Shown: positions 61,460-64,000 of the stretch, piece after piece
How the letters are laid out: every line of letters starts with the position of its first letter
Position numbering within the stretch: position 1 is the stretch's first letter
NCBI RefSeq assembly: GCF_003049525.1
Contig: NZ_PYWL01000001.1
Span: 310,001 to 374,000, forward strand
DNA: 64,000 bases
Direction of reading: 5' to 3'
Source of the DNA: Lysinibacillus fusiformis
GTDB taxonomy: Bacteria > Bacillota > Bacilli > Bacillales_A > Planococcaceae
The notes under the pieces: generated by a model
What the model was told of the DNA's origin: nothing
The model's database searches: none
What the model saw: only the letters and a program-made list of their open reading frames with translations
Translations under genes and position numbers: made by a program

Positions 61460-62361
61460 CTTTGTTCACCGCTCTCCTCTATCGCAAGTACTTGGAGATA
61501 TAAAGTACGCAAAGTAGGCAAATGATGACCATTTGTTAAAGCCTTATCCAAAATGGCACCAACAATTGTTTCAATCTCACTTTTTCTTCCCTGCATACGA
61601 TCTGCAAGCATGGAAGATGTATTTTCGGCTGTTTGCCTACATAAGTCTACCACATCTCCAAAAGATATAGTGCGCTCAATATCTTCGAACGCAATCGTTA
61701 ACTCCTGATAAATATTCTTCAAAAGGGCATACACTCGTGTATTAGTCACTAGTTCCCCGTTCTTTATTTGTAATACATAAGTTAATGGATTGATTAAGCT
61801 ATTAAATATTGCTTTTTCAAATAGCATCTTCTCTGCATTATCGGCCATTTCAACAGGAAACAATGGATTTTGTAATTGTAATAACTTTAGAAAAACAGGT
61901 TGTTTCCCTCGTTCGATAGCTATTTTACAAGGACCAATCCCTCTATGTTGAACAGTTGTTTGATTCCGCAATTGTGCACCAAAAGAAACGGAGCAAAACG
62001 CGATATTTTTTTGAGGTAAACTTCGTGCCTCCTCAAAATGAGCCAAGCCATTTTGCATAAAGAGCAAAGGTATTTCATTTGATAGTGACGCTAATTGGTC
62101 ATAGAGATTTTGTAAATGAACATATTTAACAGCAATCACAATTAAATCTTGAGGTGGTAATGCAGTTAAATTTGTTGTAGAAGCAATTTTTTGTACAGTT
62201 TTAGTTCCATCAATATTCATTCGCGTTAATTGATTGGTAGTTAGCTCTTCTACCTGCTTCTGTTTTCTTGTCACTAACGATACTGACATTCCCGACTCTG
62301 CTAAAAAGCTTGCTGTTAATTGACCAACCGCTCCAGCACCAATAACTGCTACCTTCATCAT
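61456..62361 (-). CDS. panE: Ketopantoate reductase family protein (PanE/ApbA)
   Basis: A cytoplasmic NADPH-dependent dehydrogenase. In pantothenate synthesis the family reduces 2-dehydropantoate. The N-terminal Rossmann motif KVAVIGAGAVGQLTASFLAESG and the C-terminal catalytic ApbA_C domain with EKAIFNSLINPLTYVL (catalytic Lys-type region) and a SMLADRMQGRKSEIETIVG motif are present. 301 aa. Corresponds in place to B. subtilis ylbQ/panE. A different 2-oxo acid as substrate cannot be excluded. Confidence 0.9.
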   Translation of the reverse strand: MMKVAVIGAGAVGQLTASFLAESGMSVSLVTRKQKQVEELTTNQLTRMNIDGTKTVQKIASTTNLTALPPQDLIVIAVKYVHLQNLYDQLASLSNEIPLLFMQNGLAHFEEARSLPQKNIAFCSVSFGAQLRNQTTVQHRGIGPCKIAIERGKQPVFLKLLQLQNPLFPVEMADNAEKMLFEKAIFNSLINPLTYVLQIKNGELVTNTRVYALLKNIYQELTIAFEDIERTISFGDVVDLCRQTAENTSSMLADRMQGRKSEIETIVGAILDKALTNGHHLPTLRTLYLQVLAIEESGEQS

Positions 62362-62399
62362 TTCATTTTACACCCTTTCCTCTCCACATTATGAAGCTA

Positions 62400-62437
62400 T
62401 AAGAATAAGGTGCCTCAGAATAAATTCTAAGGCACCC
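62400..62437 (-). terminator. Terminator downstream of the GerR/RsfA-like gene
   Basis: A stem of 13 base pairs with one wobble (GGTGCCTTAGAAT with ATTCTGAGGCACC) followed by TTATTCTT on the minus strand lies between the regulator gene and panE. Confidence 0.88.
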
Positions 62438-62546
62438 CTAAGTAGGTTCTTCTATTATACAAGATTGGCTGTTTATTGACGATATACAGAAAGGGTTTTA
62501 TCTCTAGGAAAGATAAATATTGTATGCTCTTCATAGTTACTGAAGT

Positions 62547-62924
62547 TTAATCTTTCATTAACGAATAACCTTGCTGCAGCCACTTCACTAATTTCTCATG
62601 TTCATTTTGCAACTCACGATGTCTCATTTCAAGGGTTTGATAAGCATCTGTTAATTCGTCAAAACTTGTCAATGCCAATTTCAAGTGACTTCGCATAGAT
62701 TGTTGGGGTTGATTTCGTACAGCTAATAATGACTGACTATATTGACCACGTAATGTTTTATTCCAACGGAAGCCACACGCCTGCTTTGTACGGCCCAGTT
62801 CCATAGCCGCCATTTCAAAAGCCTCCAACTGCGTTTTGCCATTTTGCACATTATGCAAGACAATTTCTGCTAGTCTTTCATCGTCTTCCTTTGTCCATTG
62901 ATCTTTTCTTTTTTTCAATTCCAT
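62547..62924 (-). CDS. RsfA/GerR-family sporulation regulator
   Basis: A 125 aa regulator. An N-terminal Myb/SANT-like domain (DQWTKEDDERLAEIVLHNVQ, then GRTKQACGFRWNKTLRGQY) covers about residues 8-63 and matches the RsfA family. A short C-terminal coiled coil (about 85-115) follows. By position (near rpmF and panE) it corresponds to B. subtilis ylbO/gerR, a mother-cell repressor, but at 125 aa it is shorter than that protein. A CATATAGT hexamer-like site upstream resembles a sigma-E -10. Confidence 0.85.
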   Translation of the reverse strand: MELKKRKDQWTKEDDERLAEIVLHNVQNGKTQLEAFEMAAMELGRTKQACGFRWNKTLRGQYSQSLLAVRNQPQQSMRSHLKLALTSFDELTDAYQTLEMRHRELQNEHEKLVKWLQQGYSLMKD

Positions 62925-62987
62925 AATCTATCACCCTCGCATTTTTTACTACTATATGCAGTAGCGAGCAAAATAGAATCATTGCAT

Positions 62988-63026
62988 GAAAAAAGACAGT
63001 GATTATGTTTTTCTTTCATCACTGCC
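62988..63026 (-). terminator. Terminator of the crotonase-family gene
   Basis: GGCAGTGAT pairs with ATCACTGTC on the minus strand around a 14-base loop, followed by six T. Confidence 0.82.
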
Positions 63027-63034
63027 TTTATACA

Positions 63035-63802
63035 TCACTTATTATTCTTCTTTGTTAAGAAATTATTAACAGCCAGATGATGCGCTTCACTTTCCCACAA
63101 TTTTGCACACGTACGAACTTCCTCCATCACCCGCTCATACATATTTCGTTCTCGCCATTTACGAAGCTCGATTTCCTTATAAGCTTTATGAACAGAAGGA
63201 TGAATTTTTCGCATATGTTCAATAAAATCATTTAACGCCTCATCCTTTGAGCCTTCAAAAACTCGCATTGCCCATCCAATTTCATATAGCAACTGCGCAG
63301 GATACGGCTTCGCATCCAAAAGCATTTTTAATGCACGGTCATGACGTAAACCTCGTTCAAAAAGATATGTACCACCACCCCAACCACTCGTAATGGCTAA
63401 GGTTCCTTGAATAAAACCACATTTCGCATGGTTTGCCACTAAACGAAAATCACAAGCTGTGGCAATCTCACAACCTCCACCAACTGCGGTACCATTTATA
63501 AGCGCTATAGTGGGTACCGGGAGTGTCGCAAGGTCATATAATATTTTCCCCATCTTACTTAACATACCAAATGCCTCATCCTCCGTCTCCAGCGAATGAA
63601 ACTCAGATAAATCCCCTCCAGAGCAAAATGATTTATCTCCAGCACCTGTCACTACTAAAAAACGCACATCCTCATGTTTTCGAATATACGTAATGACTTC
63701 CTGAAGACCATTCATAACCTCATCATTGACAGCATTACGCTTCTCTTCTCGATTAATCGTAAAAGTCATAACACCATCATGATTGTCGATTGTATAACTC
63801 AC
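63035..63802 (-). CDS. Enoyl-CoA hydratase/isomerase (crotonase) family protein
   Basis: A cytoplasmic acyl-CoA-binding enzyme of the crotonase fold. The NREEKRNAVNDEVM start region, the oxyanion-hole segment SFCSGGDLSEF and the INGTAVGGGCEIATACDFRL motif (about residues 99-117) are visible. The usual catalytic Glu pair is not clear from reading, so the exact reaction is open. GTG is the start, 7 bases after AAAGGGGG; 255 aa. It stands between rpmF and the regulator and is not part of the B. subtilis order I know. Confidence 0.88.
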   Translation of the reverse strand: MSYTIDNHDGVMTFTINREEKRNAVNDEVMNGLQEVITYIRKHEDVRFLVVTGAGDKSFCSGGDLSEFHSLETEDEAFGMLSKMGKILYDLATLPVPTIALINGTAVGGGCEIATACDFRLVANHAKCGFIQGTLAITSGWGGGTYLFERGLRHDRALKMLLDAKPYPAQLLYEIGWAMRVFEGSKDEALNDFIEHMRKIHPSVHKAYKEIELRKWRERNMYERVMEEVRTCAKLWESEAHHLAVNNFLTKKNNK

Positions 63803-63902
63803 ATTATTACCCCCTTTGTCTCCATGAATAAATTGTATCATACAATTATTTCACTATTATATTAAATTTCGCAATCAACGCAATATTCTGTTTTTAAGCC
63901 AT

Positions 63903-63947
63903 CAAAAAAAGGCTAGTAAAGAGCCATGGTCTCTCTACTAGCCTTTT
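63903..63947 (-). terminator. Terminator of rpmF
   Basis: On the minus strand AAAAGGCTAGTA pairs with TACTAGCCTTTT, extended by inner pairing, followed by a T run, about 20 bases after the rpmF stop. Confidence 0.88.
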
Positions 63948-63965
63948 AAGTGAGCAAACACTGTA

Positions 63966-64000
63966 TTATTTGCTTACTACTTCTTTACCTTTGTATTGTC
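63966..64000 (-). CDS. rpmF: 50S ribosomal protein L32, C-terminal end (partial)
   Basis: Only the last codons are in the window: the minus strand reads QYKGKEVVSK followed by TAA. This matches the L32 C-terminus (B. subtilis ends YKGKDVKSN). The rest lies beyond the right edge. The terminator after it and its place next to the gerR-like gene agree with the B. subtilis order. Confidence 0.72.
   Translation of the reverse strand, partial: QYKGKEVVSK

Overview
The window is a low-GC Firmicute chromosome segment from an endospore former. It carries sigE, sigG, spoIIGA, spoVD, a YlmC/YmxH protein and a GerR/RsfA-type regulator. Protein relatedness and gene order point to Lysinibacillus or a close Planococcaceae/Caryophanaceae relative; this is inferred by recognition, not by a search. 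Nearly every gene from 10.5 kb to the right edge is on the minus strand, in an order close to the Bacillus subtilis rpmF-ylbO-yllA-mraZ-dcw-ftsAZ-spoIIG-ylm-ileS-lspA-pyr segment (read right to left here).

Left part (0-17.7 kb): rqcH (ribosome quality control), a methyl-accepting chemotaxis protein, and two complete oligopeptide ABC transporters that converge on each other. Opp1 is on plus in the order binding protein, two permeases, two ATPases. Opp2 is on minus in the order two ATPases, two permeases, binding protein. A metallo-beta-lactamase-fold hydrolase follows. The two large AT-rich gaps (about 3.87-4.73 kb and 16.2-16.95 kb) are the opp promoter regions and show no genes.

Pyrimidine region (17.8-29.6 kb): pyrR-pyrP-pyrB-pyrC-carA-carB-pyrK-pyrD-pyrF-pyrE in one orientation, encoding all steps from carbamoyl phosphate to UMP plus uracil uptake. 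A strong promoter is visible. There are two PyrR-type attenuators, one before pyrR and one between pyrP and pyrB. rluD and lspA lie upstream.

Inserted module (31.1-34.5 kb): a sodium:solute symporter (acetate-permease type) with its small DUF485 partner, divergent from an AraC-type regulator that seems to carry a degenerate receiver domain. It sits between lspA and ileS.

Cell division, wall and sporulation block (34.6-58.9 kb): ileS with a T-box leader, divIVA, ylmH, ylmG, sepF, ylmE, ylmC, sigG, sigE, spoIIGA, ftsZ, ftsA, sbp, two DUF881 genes, divIB, an FtsW/SpoVE gene, murD, mraY, spoVD, pbpB, ftsL, rsmH and mraZ. murE, murG and murB are absent from their usual places, and so is ylmD. The missing murE fits the lysine-type peptidoglycan known for Lysinibacillus.

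Right end (59-64 kb): bshC (bacillithiol), a DUF3397 membrane protein, a ketopantoate-reductase-family gene, a GerR/RsfA-like regulator, a crotonase-family gene and the last codons of rpmF. No tRNA, rRNA, CRISPR array, insertion sequence or prophage was seen. The window is mostly conserved core genome; the most interesting signals are regulatory (phased MraZ boxes, PyrR and T-box leaders, a switchable hairpin after oppA, CodY-like boxes) and the gaps in the conserved clusters.
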